From: Trebouxia sp. TZW2008
Taxonomy: Eukaryota > Chlorophyta > Trebouxiophyceae > Trebouxiales > Trebouxiaceae
Length of the DNA stretch: 64,000 nucleotides
Direction: 5' to 3'
Assembly (NCBI GenBank): GCA_002118135.1
Contig: BDIU01000358.1
Span: forward strand, 186,001 to 250,000
Part shown: one piece after another, positions 12,001 to 23,999 of the stretch
How positions within the stretch are numbered: position 1 is the stretch's first letter
Layout: the number at the start of each line of letters is the position of its first letter
Translations under genes and position numbers: made by a program
Notes under the pieces: generated by a model
Databases searched by the model: none
What the model saw: only the letters and a program-made list of their open reading frames with translations
What the model was told of the DNA's origin: nothing

Positions 12001-15000
12001 CCTGCTGCGTGCAGTTATGGTAGCTGTCTGGCGGGATGTCTGCACAGCTCTGACCAGGTGTAGGAGCAGCTGCTGTAGGAGCTGGCACACTAGGTGACAC
12101 AGAAGCTGCAGTTCCTGTCGGTGAGGCTGGTGCAGGTGAGGTCGGCACAGGTGTAGCAGTCACTCCGGTATCAGCAAGACCTGGCTGGCGCGTTGCAGGC
12201 GGGGTGAAGACAAAGGATGCTGGGGTGGGTCTGGGGGTGCTGACTGGGGTAGCCCCTGGGTTGGCACTGGGGGTGGCTGTGACCCCTGTGTTTGCTAGTC
12301 CAGGGCTTGACGTGGCAACAGGTGACACAGGCACTGCTCCAGGGCTGTAAGCATAAGGTGTTGCAGCAGGGGAAGACGGTGAGGGCACCACCGGGGGGAC
12401 TGGGCTTGCCACAGCTGTGGCGGTGGGTGCAGGAGTGGCAGCTGTGGTTGCTGCAGCTGTGGGCGTGGCAGTGACTCCTGTGTTTGCAAGGCCTGGGGAG
12501 CCTGCAGCAACACGAACATTGCTGTGATAATGTGCGTGATATATACATCTACCTTGCTGTGTCCATGTGCACCAAATGCCATGTTCTGAATTTCAGTGTT
12601 ATGCAAAAGCAGCAGAGAGCTCAAGGTGCTGTGCAATGCACCGGCTCTGCTTGAAAGATTTGCAGTCAACTCGTATGGCAAAGTCACTTGCCTGTTGCTA
12701 CTGGCGATGGGGTGGCAGGCACAGTGGCAGCTGCTGTGGGTGCTGGGGTGGCAGCTACAGTAGCAGCTGCTGTGGGCGCTGGGGTGGCAGGTACAGTAGC
12801 AAGTGCTGTGGGCGCTGGGGTGGCAGCTAGAGTAGCAGCTGCTGTGGGCACTGGGGTGGCAGGCACACCAGTGTTGAACAGCTGAGGCGACGGTGACACA
12901 GTGCTAAGTGGGCTTGACGGGCCTGGACTAGCAGCAGAAGTTACACTGGGTACAGACACCGCAGTCTGGCTAGGGGTCACTCCATATGGAGATGGTGTGG
13001 GGGTCGGTGATGAGGTGGCTGGTGGGATTGCCTCTGGGATCTGTGTGGGGGTGAGGGGCAAGGGGATGGGTGAACCTCCTACATCACTGGCCTGGTCGGC
13101 AGGAGGCAAGGAGGGTGATGCAGGAGTGGTGATAGAAGGAGAGGGGGAGGTTGAGGTGCCAGCAGGGCAGCGGCCACAGGTGGCAGCACAGTAGCCTCCA
13201 GCAGGGGCCCCAGCACCAAACATGATGGCAGAGGCACAGGCACCAAGGGTACTCTGCAAACACAATGTGGCAGGTTTGAGTCGCTGCTGAAACACTTTTT
13301 GGGGAGTGTTGGACCAGACACTCGTCACACAGGCAGTAGGATGTAGGGGCAAGAGGTGCATGTACCAGTGCACGCTTGGCATCTGCACCAAGACTTGTCA
13401 CCAAAATGGCGACATGCACAAAGCTGCATCAGGTGATGCCGAATGCTGAGAACACTTGAGCAAATCTGTCAAGCAACAAGGCATGGTGACCTAGCTCAGC
13501 AACAGGTGAGAGACACTGTTAGCAAGTATCTGCATGCACAAGCATGGTGATCTAAGCTCCACAAAACAATGAGAGACATGGGAAGTGGAATCTGGCACAA
13601 GGTGCGCTGTCAGACACTTTTGCGTCACCATGATTGCTTGCAATGTCGACAGGCTGCAGGTAAGTGTTGGTCTGACCTGCTGTGCACATGTCAGGTTGCT
13701 GCTAGGAGGTGCATCTGTGCACACGCCAACAGAGCCTGCTGGAGAAGCTGTTGGTGCACCAGTAACTGCTGGACTAGCTGCTGGAGAAGCAGGCAAGGTA
13801 GCTGCAGGTGACTGTAATGTCACAGATGGAGAGGCAGTCGCAGTTGGGGACAACACAGGCGAGGAGCTACTAGCAGTGTAAGGGCTTGGAGTGCTACTGG
13901 GCAAAGACACTTGTGTTGCTGCTGGTGACAGCAAAGGTGACCCAGTTGGCAATGGAATGGGTGAAGATGTTGACACAGGGGTGACTGCAGGGGTTGCTGC
14001 AGCTGTGGGAGCAGGAGTTGCAGCTGTGGTGGCAGCAGCTGAAGGTGCAGGGGTGGCAGGAGCTGTCGGAGCAGGAGTTGCAGCTGTGGTGGCAGCAGCT
14101 GTGGGAGCCGGAGTTGCAGCTGTGATGGCTGCAGCTGTGGGAGCCGGAGTTGCAGCTGTGGTGGCTGCCGCTGTGGGTGACGGTGAGCGGCCGCCATTTG
14201 CTCCAGCATTCAGCAGGCCGTTAGGGACAGGTGTGGCAGCAGTGGTGGGAGCTGGTGGGGCAGTGGCAGGGGTGGCATTGGGTACATTGCCAGTGTAGAA
14301 CAAAGGCAGAGGCGATGGTGGGGATGGTGTGGGTGGGAGGGTGCTGACTGGTACCCCACTGGGGAGGGGGATGGTGCTAGTAGGCGACGAAATGGGGGTT
14401 GCACCAGGTACAGTGCCTGAGAAGAAGAGGGAAGGGGAGGATGGTGCAGGTGTTCCAGCTGTGGTGGGAGATGGGGTTTCTGCGGGGGTCTCAGTTGGGG
14501 TGGGGGGTAGGGAAATTGGTGATCCTCCAACATCACTGGCCTGATTGGCAGGAACAGAAGGTGAAGGCACAAGGGATGGTGAGCTCAAAGGTGAGTAAGC
14601 AATTGGAGTAGGTGTGTTGCTTGATGGACTTGGTGTAGCTGCTGCAGTGGCTGCAGGAGAAGGCAGCAGTGTAGCTGCTGCAGTAACTGTAGGAGAAGGC
14701 ACCAGTGTAGCTGCTGGTGAGACTGTGTTGCCTGTGTTTCCCAGCTGAGGGATACTGCCTGGGGTAGCACCTGGGGAGAAAGTGAACAGCCCAGGGGATG
14801 CAGGCGTGCCAACTGGTGATGCAGGTAGCACTGCAGGAGTGTTGACAGGCGTGCTGGTGTATGGGGTAGGGGAGATAGCTGATGAGGAGGGACTGGGGAT
14901 GGTAGTGGCAGCTGTGGAGGGGGAGGCGGTCTCAGCAGGGGTCTCAGTGGGGGTGGGGGGTAAGGGTAGAGGTGAACCCCCAACATCACTGGCCTGATTA

Positions 15001-18000
15001 GCAGGAGGGGTCAGGGGTGGGGCACCCCCAACGCTAGTGACTGGGCTGGCAGGAGGGAGGAGGGGCGGGGCACCCCCGACGCTAGTGACTGGGCTGGCAG
15101 GGGGGATTGAGAGAGGGACAGGAGAGGGGCTGCTGACAGATGGACTTGGGCAGCGGTTGCAGGAGGCAGCACAGTAGCCTCCAACTGGTGCATTTGGTGA
15201 AAACATAAAGGCAGCATTGCATTGTCCAAAGCCAGCCTGCACAAGCAAGCACAGCTTGTGATTGCGAACTGCTTTCGCTTGAGTTGGTAAAGTTGGTGTA
15301 CAGAAATGACCGCTTTTGCACTGTAGCGGATGCCAGCAGATTGCTGTGCTTACTTTGCTCAAGGAAATAGCTGAACATGCAATGCAATTGAGCACTGGCT
15401 CAGGCACTCTAGCCAGTGTTGTAAGCCAGAGCGCATGCAAACAAAACTGGGTGAGGCATTGAACGCAGAACACTGACATTCACCAACCTGCTTCCGGGCA
15501 TAGACAATATTGCAAATGGACAGGCAAGAAATCAGCTCAGCACGAGGCAAATTGCATTTGCCATGTCAGATGGCTTTTGACTTCAGCTATTCTGAAGCAT
15601 CACCTGCTGTGTACAGTTGTACTGGCTGTCTGGTGCAACATCTGTGCACTGTGTGCTGGCAGGGCTAGGACTCAAGCCTGAAGCTGCAGGAGATGAGACT
15701 GTATATGGGGAAGGAACTGCAACAGGTGGTGAAAGGCTTGGCACACTGGTGATTACTGGTGTAGGCGAAGGAGTTGCAGTCACTCCTGTGTTTGCCAGGC
15801 CTGGGCTAGTGGTTGCTGCTGGTGAGCTCACAGGAGAGACAGCAGGGGCGGTCCCTACTGGAGTGGGGACAGGCACAGCTGTGATAGCAGTGGGGCTGGG
15901 GGTGGCTGCAGCTGTGGTGGGGGAGGGGCTGGCTGTGGGCTGTGCTGGTGATGGGGATGGGGATCTTGAGCCATTGGCACCAGCGTTCAGAAGGCCAGTG
16001 GGAGTTGTGCCAGCGGGAGTCAGCACTGGGGTAGTGCCAGGTGTGGCGGATGGTGACGCTGGCACTGTCACAGGCGAGGAAGGCGTTGTAGTGACTGGTG
16101 ACGCCACAGGAGCGGCTGTTGCAGTAGTGGTTGATGTGAAGCCTGATGTGTATGGGCTAGGCGTAGCAGCGGACGGGGACACAGGAACAGGAGGTAGCGT
16201 GAAGGAAGGACTGAGCAATGACTCTGGCACAGGGGTCTCAGTGGGGGTGGAGGGTAGAGGCAGGGGCGAGCCCCCAACATCACTGGCTTGATTGGCAGGA
16301 GGAGGAGGTGAAGGGAAGTGCCCTAATGGTACCGGATTGGTGTTAGGTGGGGTCTCAGGGCTGGGGGGAGGATAAACGTAGCCTGGGCAGCGGTTGCAGG
16401 TGGCAGCACAGTAGCCTCCAGCAGGAGCGTTAGCAGCAAACATGAAGGCTGCATTACATTGGCCAAAGAACTTCTGCTGAGGGCAGGTGTAGACGCTGTC
16501 TGGGGGTACATCATCACAGCTGGGGGCTGCTGGGGCGGGGGCTGGGGCAGGGGTAGCTGAGGGGCAGCGGCCACAGGTGGCAGCACAGTAGCCGCCAGGT
16601 GGCGCATCAATTGTGAACATGAAGTCAGCATTGCAGGCACCGTATGCCAACTGCAGTCAGCACCTCAAAGTGTTACATTGGCATGTGTTGAGGCACTGAG
16701 TATGCACACTGAACGCGCTGTTGTGGACATCTCTAGGCCAGTGTGTGAAGAATGCAGGGCATGTAGGGCTTGCAAGTTCAGTAGCAGGCATATCTCGCAC
16801 AGGCTTGGGTGTGTCAGTGGTGTGTCATAGCTATTGAACCGAAGCTTGAAGGGGATGGACTTGATGAGCTTGGTCAATGATGCACTACAGTGGCTCAGAC
16901 AGAAGCTACATATTGTGCTGCTCTGCAATGTAATATCACGCCAGGTCCAGCAGCTGCCCACAAGTAGCCTTTCGCACTGTTGATTGCAGTGGCACTTGGA
17001 GCAGTTTCAACCTCCAACGGCAGACAAAGCATTTTATGCACAAGCTGCAGTGTGCATTGCAGAACTTGCTGCTGCATGAAGGTCTGGAAAATGCAGTCCT
17101 ACCAACTGGGCACAGTTGAAATCATCGTTTGGGGGTGCATCAAAGCATGTCAGGGACAAAGGACCCAGCCCAGGTGCATTTGCAGGTGGAATGATGACTG
17201 CAGGAGAAGGTGCTGCAGCAGGTGATGGTGCAGGTGATGTGCCTGGCGGGCATCTGCTGCAGGTGGATGCACAGTAGCCTCCAGCAGGGGCGCCAGCCAC
17301 AAACATGAAGGAGGCGTTACAGGCTCCAAATGCAACCTGCATTCATGCAGACAGTTGTGTGTATGTGTTGCATTTTTACATGTGCAAGAATGCACTGTGC
17401 TATTATCACATTGCCATGCTAAGAAACATCATGCAGCAACAAGTGAAAGGTGCAGTAGCAGAACCTCAAGCCGGCATTCTTGGTAAACACATGTCAAGCA
17501 TGTTGTGTTGACATGCAATGGTGCCAACCCACTCAAGGACTGTTACAGCTGGCTTTGCAATCTTTGCAAAATCTGTCAGAATTATTTTGACATTTGCTGC
17601 ACTGCATTTTCAACAGCAAGCCAAGCAGCGGCCTTTGGGGCTCACCAGTTGAGCACAAGAGAAAGCATCACTGGGCGCCTCATCTGTGCAAACCCCTGAT
17701 GGGCTGTTCACAGAGGGAGTAGTCACTGGGGAAGCTGAGGGAGCAGCTGGTGCAGGATTGTAAGCATATGGGCTTGACACTGGGGAAGCTGGAGAGACCA
17801 CTGGCACAGGTGATGAGGCACCGGCAGTGCCTGTTGCTGTGGGCACTGGAGCGTAGGGTGTTGGTGTGAGGGTAGTGGAGGGGCTTGTTGAGGGGTTGAG
17901 GGGGTTTGAAGGGGTCTCTGCTGGGGTCTCTGTAGGGGTGGGGGGTAGAGGCAAGGGTGACCCCCCAATGTCACTGGCCTGATTTGCAGGAGCAGTCGGC

Positions 18001-21000
18001 GATGGCTGGAAGAGTGTCGGGCTGGACACAGGGCTTGGAAAGGCACCAGCAGCGGGGCTGTTGGCAACAGGTAGTGCAGGGCTGCTAGCAGGGCTGCTTG
18101 GGACTGCCACAGGGCTTGGGGAGGCAGTAAGGGCAGGACTGCTTGATACTGCCCCAGGGCTAGGGGAGGCAGTAAGGGCAGGGCTGCTTGGTACTGCCCC
18201 AGGACTCGGAGAGGCACTAGTGACAGGGCTGCTGGGTAATGGACTTGGGCAGCGATTGCAGGAGGCAGCACAGTAGCCCCCAACGGGTGCATTCGGAGAG
18301 AACATGAAGGCGGCATTGCACTGTCCAAACCTTGCCTGCAATAATCACAGGCCCATATGCTGCTATTGTCAAGGCTTGTACAAGGTATCCAAACCACAGT
18401 CAATGACAACATTACATATGCTGAGGCATGTTGAGGCAAGTTCAGTAAAATGAATCATTGCTTCCTGCATCCTGATGTGTGTACGAGGCACTACAGCATG
18501 CTCAACACATCACAGCGGTGTGTGCTATTGGGCAGCGCACACTTGCACGTCTGTATACCCAGAAGGTGGGCATGAGCCTGCTGACTCACATGCAATGCGT
18601 CTTTGAAAGGCGGCATGATCAGAAGGCTTACCTGGTCAGCACAAGAGTATTGGCTGTCTGGTGCAACATCAGTGCAAGACACGCTGACAGGGCTTGTGCC
18701 TGGCACCGATGCAGGTGATGGAGATGACACCCCAGCTGCTGGCGAAGGTGTTGAAGCTGTTGTGGGTGATGGGGTTGTTGCGACCCCTGTGTTTGCCAGG
18801 CCTGGGCTTGTAGTGGCTGTTGGTGAGGATACAGGAGAGGGGACTGCAGCCGCTGGAGAGAAGGATGTGTAAGGGGATGGCACAGGGGTGCTTGGTGAGG
18901 TGGTTGGCACACTAGTAGGTGATGCAGTAGGTGATGGAGTTGCAGTGACACCTGTGTTTGCCAGTCCTGGGCTGTTGTTTATTGCAGGTGAAGGTAAAGG
19001 TGAGCCTGTCAAAGGGACTGTTGGAGGGGCTGTGTAGGGAGATGGTGAAACAGGTGTTGGTGAAACAGTTGGCACACTGGTGAGTGCAGGTGTTGGTGAT
19101 GGTATCGCTGTCACTCCAGTGTTTGCCAAGCCTGGGCTGCTGGCGGCTGCTGGTGAAACAGTTGGTGCACTAGTGAGTGCAGGTATAGGTGATGGCGTCG
19201 CTGCCACTCCAGTGTTTGCTAAGCCTGGGCTGGTGGCTGCTGCTGGGGAAGGTGAAGGGGAAGCTTGTGGAGAAGTGGCAGGTGAAGCAGTGGCAACTGG
19301 TGTAGTCTCTGCTGGTGGAGAGGCAGATGCAGCCGGTGTGGCAGCTGGCAATGTGCCAGCAGGGCAGCGGCCACAGGTAGCGGCACAGTAGCCTCCAGCA
19401 GGAGCGCCAGCTGCAAACATGAAGTCTGCGCTACACTTGCCAAAGCCTTGCTGCTGCGCGCAGGTGTACTGGCTGCTTGGGGGAGTGTCATTGCAGCTGG
19501 GCACTGCTGTAGCCCCACTTGTGGCAACAGGGGTGGCAATAGGGGTGGCAATTGGGGTGGCAATTGGGGTAGCAACAGCAGTGGCCTCAGGGGTTGCAAT
19601 AGAGGTAGCAATTGGGGTGGCAACTGGGGTTACAATAGGTGTGGTTGCAGTAGTCTCTGATGCCGGACTGACTGTGGCAGCGGGAGATGGGACAGCTGTC
19701 TCTGCTGGTGCAGGACTGACTGTGGCAACTGGAGTCGGGGTAGGGGTCTCTGCTTCAGGACTGGGGGATGGGAGCTCCTCCTCTGGTGTGGGTGTTGGTG
19801 GGAGAGGCACAGGAGAGCCGCCAACATCACTGGCTTGATTGGGAATTGGTGATGGACTTGCTGCAGCTGGTGAAACAGTTGGTGGAGGGGATCCTGTAGC
19901 AATGAGCAGATGGTCAGCATTTGTTAGCCTTGGTCCTGTTTGCAGGTAAGCATAGGGACATGCACATGTGATGCCATTGCTTGACTTGGTCAACAATGTA
20001 TTCATGTGATTGCTTGACCGTCAATTCTCTGGATTGCGTCAGTGTTTCACAACAAGTCACAGCCTCCTCATACCCCTATACATCCCTGCAAAAAGAGTAT
20101 GCTTACACTTTGCATGTGGTAAGCATCAAAAAAGCCCTGGATGGTGTGGTCAAGAAAGTAAATGAACTGCATTGCGCATGCAGCTTTTGTGAATGCAAGA
20201 ATGTGATTGGCTTACCTGTCGCAACTGGAGAGGCTGATGGAGAGAGTGTAGGCACAGGAGAACCACCAGCACCTGCGTTTCCAAGAGCAGGGCTGCTCAC
20301 AGGCGATGGTGATACTGCAGGAGAAGCTGCAGGTGAAGTTGGCACTGAAGTAAAGGTTGGCACAGGAGAAGGCTCCGCTGCTGGAGAAGGGGAAGGAGTC
20401 GGGCCTGTTGAAGGGCTGCTTGGGACTGTGCCAGCAGGACAGCGGCCGCAGGTGGCAGCACAGTAGCCCCCAGCAGGGGCGCCAGCAGCAAACATGAAGT
20501 CTGCACCACACTGGCCATAGCTCTGCTGCTGCACGCAGGTGTAGCGGCTGTCAGGTGGCTCGTCATTGCAGCTTGGTGCCACAGCAACTGCAGTCTGTGC
20601 AGGCAGTGGTGAAGGTGTCACAGCAGTAGTCAAAGATGGGGTCGCAGTTGGAGTGCTTTCCACTGGTGGCAAGGGAGTATTTGCTGGTGAGGCTGTTGCA
20701 GCCGGGGTCTCAGCGGGTGCAGGCGTGCTAGGGGCAACCGGGCTTGCTGTTGCAGCTGGCGTAGTGATTGCTGCTGGGCTGGTTGTTGCAGCTGGGGTCT
20801 CTGTAACAGCAGGCGATGGAGTAGCAATGGGTGTGCTCACAGTAGGGCTGGGGGTGGGGGTAGCAGCTGGGGTGGCAACAGGAGCTGGTGATGCAGAAGA
20901 TGGGCAGCGGCCACAGGTGTAAGCACAGTAGCCTCCAAGGGGTGCGCCAGCTGCAAACATGAAGTCAGCGCCACATTGGCCATAGCCCTGCTGCTGCTGG

Positions 21001-23999
21001 CAGCTGTACTGACTGTTAGGGGGTGTGTCTGTGCAGCTGGACAGGGTGGGAGCAGGGGTAGGGGTGCTTGCAGGCGCCAGAGGGGTCTCTGTCTCAGGAG
21101 GGGTGGGTGTCTCAGTGGGTGCTGGACTGGGGGTAGTGGTCGGGACTGCAGTGGGCGCCTCTGTGGGGGCTGGGGCGGGGGACGCAGTTGGTGCTGGGGT
21201 GGCAGTCTGGGTTGGTGCTGGGGTTGGGGGCTCAGTGGGGGCTGGGGTGGGGGATTCAGTGGGGGCGGGTGTCGGGGAGGCAGTTGGTACTGGAGTGGCA
21301 ACCTCAGTTGGGGCCAGGCTTGGGGTCTCAGTGGGTGCTGGGGTGGGGCTTTCTGTGGCAGCCGGGCTTGGTGTTTCTGTGACTGCAGGTGATGGGCTTG
21401 CATCAACAGCAGGAGTTGCTGCAGGGGTTGTGCCAGCTGGACAGCGGCCACAGGTGGCAGCACAGTAGCCTCCAGCAGGCGCACCAGCAGCAAACATGAA
21501 GTCTGCACCGCACTGGCCATAGCCCTGCTGCTGTATGCAGGTATACTGGCTGTTGGGTGGCACGTCTGTGCAGCTAGGTGCTGGTGTTGCTTCCGAGGTG
21601 ACAGCAGGAGTGACAGCAGGCGTGCCTTCTGCAGGTGGGGAGACAGTAGCAGCAGGTGTGGCCTCTGTTGTCGGTGAAGCAGTCGCAGCTGGAGTCTGCT
21701 CCATCTGGGGTGACGGTAGAACTGCTGGGCTCAACTCAGGGCTGGAGATAGGTGGACTGAGCACTGACCCAAACTGGGCCTGTCCAGTTGTGCAAGAGGC
21801 TGTCATGAAGTCACAGGTGTCAAGAGCTTGACAGCAGGGACCACAGTTGTTGCAGGTGGCATCTGAGCTGCCAAAAAGGCCACAGCAGGAGCATGTGTAG
21901 GTGAAGTCATAAGGCTGATTGGGGTTGGGTGGGTTTGACACCTGCCATACTGTTGCAATAGGGATGATGAACAGCTGAAGGATGGTGGACTGCTGAGTTG
22001 GGTCAGATGCATACTGCACAGTCAGTGGCAGCAGCCCCTGCTGCAGGTCGTTGTCATCTTGACAAACCAACGTAGCATCATAGCTGCCACCAGCTGAGGA
22101 TGTCACAATGTTCTGGCCATCCAGTGTAATACTGACGTGCCCATTGTAGCGGACACAGACTCTGTACTTGTTGTAGAAGCTAGGGTCTGCGGTGCCATTG
22201 AGGAAGGTCAGTTCATTGTTCCTCGCAACATTGACATAGCCATCCAGCACTACGCCATAGCAGTTGCTGTAGCTGCTGGGGCTTAAGGATGGTGTGGTGG
22301 GAATGGTGTCATTGTACACCTGCATTACCATGCGTGTTTAGTGAATGTTGATAGCATTGTACGGTGTCAGATACTGTTGAGGACCTCTTGTTGGCCTGAT
22401 ATTATGCAAAGACACTGCAAGGGTCTTGCCAAAACCAACACACACGAAAAATCACGCTGACAGTATATGGCATGAGACACAGATGTATGCTAAATCTCAT
22501 GCCTTGTCTGCAATGCAGTTTCACTAGCCGTAGGCATACGCAGGGCAATGCATGCTGATGCATCACGTGCATACCTGATAGTCAAGCGCATTCATGCATC
22601 GCGCTGGAGTGTTGGCATCAGGAGTCAAACTGCTGAAGTCTGGCAGAGCATACTTGGTGCTGGAGCTTGGGTTAGCGCAGTCTGGGTACACTGGTGAGTA
22701 GAAGGTGCCCTGCAGGTGGTGTAGAAAGCTGAACAGGAGTAAGCATTGCTGCATTCAAGCTGGTCCACCTGCAACATCTTGCAGTGCAAACATGCCCTGC
22801 AGTGCTATCAGGACGCAGATGAGCAAGCTGATGGATGACACCTACAGGTTGGCAAACCACCCAATAGTGCATGTCACCAGCAGGACTGAGTAATCAAGTA
22901 GCAAGCTGATATTGGCAAATCCAAGGAGCTATGACATCTTGACTCTCAAATTGCAGACATCTGATTGAGGGCTGAGGACAGTGTTCTTGCTGATTTGCCC
23001 ACCTTCAGACCATATGACAGCGACACGCCAGTCACGCTAGCAGCACCACCGCCAGCAGAGCAGGCAGAAGTGCCACCAACAATGCTCTTGGTCTCAACCT
23101 CACTACCAGTAATAGCAGCAGAGTTGGGAGTGCAGGCCGTATCAGGCGCAATAAGGCACCTTCCAGATGCAGAAGTGCACAAGAATCTGGACAAGGCTGC
23201 AGGATCTTTTGGGAAACTCAGAATCCAGCTGTCCTTGCTTCCCAACATTTCTGCTTGCAAGTTGACGTAGTTGGTGTCATCTAGCCAGGTCACCTGAACA
23301 TCACACGCCATCATTTTGTAAAGCAAGACAGGCCATGTGGTGTGCATGACACGCTGTGGAGGCTCTGGGCTGATAAGCATTCGACCTGAAAACATTCAAA
23401 GCATTTCCCATCTCTGTAGGCAAATGTGTTTGGAGCTGGCACTTGCCTGACATTTGCTGGAAGCGCTGTTTTTGTACAGCTGAACATTTCTTCCACCAGG
23501 CAGGCTGACTGTGTCACAGTTTGTCAACTGAAAGTCTGATGCCTTGGCTGACTGTGCGCCAAACCATCGAGCACCCACTGCAGTGCAGGGCAAACAAGGT
23601 TCAAGTTCAAAGCTCAACATGCTTGCCTGCAGCAGAATTCAGTATCGATTCCCAAGCTGTATGTGAGTGCGGACCTGTTGTTTCTGCGAGTTCAGCTTGT
23701 GAGAGCGGGCTGCCAGTCACCACGAATGATTTTTCGAGGGAGCAGCTAGTATATTCAACGCTCTTGTCTCCGGCTATGTCGCTTGCGGATGTATACAGCA
23801 GCGATGAGCTTGTCTTCTGCGCCTGACTGACCTGCAGAGCGTCGATATGCTGTTGACAATCCGCGTCAACGTGTGCATGCAGTGCCGGCGACTGGATCTC
23901 GCGGTAAAACAGCCAAGCGTGTGATCGACTCGCCTGCGCGGTCAGCAGTAGTATTGTGGTGGCCGCGATATAAGTATGATGCGCTTTGCTGCCAATCAT
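9074..23999 (-). CDS. Giant secreted Pro/Ser/Thr-rich protein with 12 ShKT domains
   Basis: Fifteen exons: 23999-23832, 23626-23447, 23293-23003, 22709-22575, 22319-20216, 19893-18632, 18335-17646, 17336-17103, 16650-15604, 15236-13677, 13253-12692, 12501-12002, 11731-11128, 10991-9659 and 9368-9074. They sum to 10,965 nt (3,654 aa) with all phases matching. A signal peptide opens the protein (IAATTILLLTAQASRSHA). Exons 2-5 encode Cys-bearing domains, one with a PA14-like look (YRVCVRYNGHVSITLDGQ), then a Cys cluster. Twelve ShKT domains follow (C-x-D-x-x-P, about 45 aa, ending GGYCAATCGRCP), separated by long Pro/Ser/Thr/Ala linkers expected to be O-glycosylated as in algal wall glycoproteins. 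A distinct C-terminal domain has VDCC and many NTT/NSS/NDT sequons. Introns 2 and 11 use GC donors. ShKT is a disulfide fold used in many secreted proteins; nothing here indicates a toxin. An extracellular matrix role is inferred. Confidence 0.88.
9800..10760 (-). repeat. Coding repeat array of the A-N-Q-P-E-Q-V-P-A-P motif
   Basis: Exon 14 of the giant gene encodes eight copies of an ANQPEQVPAP-type motif (variants ADQPEQ and ANLPEQ), separated by Pro/Ser/Thr/Val linkers of about 15-70 residues. On the plus strand it reads as recurring gctggcacctgctctggctg. The motif appears only in this exon. Other exons carry two other recurrent linker motifs: NQASDVGGSP (nine copies across exons 6, 7, 9, 10, 11, 13 and 14) and GLANTGVTATP (eight, in exons 6, 9 and 12). 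Confidence 0.85.

Noticed and set aside
9746..14998. Long plus-strand Gly/Ala/Val-rich frames (for example 9746-10102, 13891-14298, 19419-19838, 21025-21468)
   Set aside because: They are antisense shadows of the Pro/Ser/Thr/Ala-rich exons of the giant gene: GGX and GCX codons mirror CCX and GCX, and they have no splice-consistent continuation.
20837..21520. Minus-strand Gln/Leu/Pro-rich frame
   Set aside because: It is an out-of-frame reading of the repetitive exon 5. The alternative frame has the ShKT domains and matches splice phase.
23311..23385. Exon extending upstream to an acceptor at about 23386 in the giant gene
   Set aside because: Entry in the required phase 0 meets a stop before 23293. 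The acceptor at 23294-23295 gives exact phase agreement.
22319..23999. Pherophorin as the family of the giant wall-type protein
   Set aside because: Pherophorin Cys/FPF motifs were not seen in the N- or C-terminal domains; only the Pro-rich composition is shared.
9074..23999. A venom-type toxin reading of the ShK domains
   Set aside because: ShKT is a common disulfide fold in many non-toxic secreted proteins. The domains here are modules in a very long structural-looking protein.
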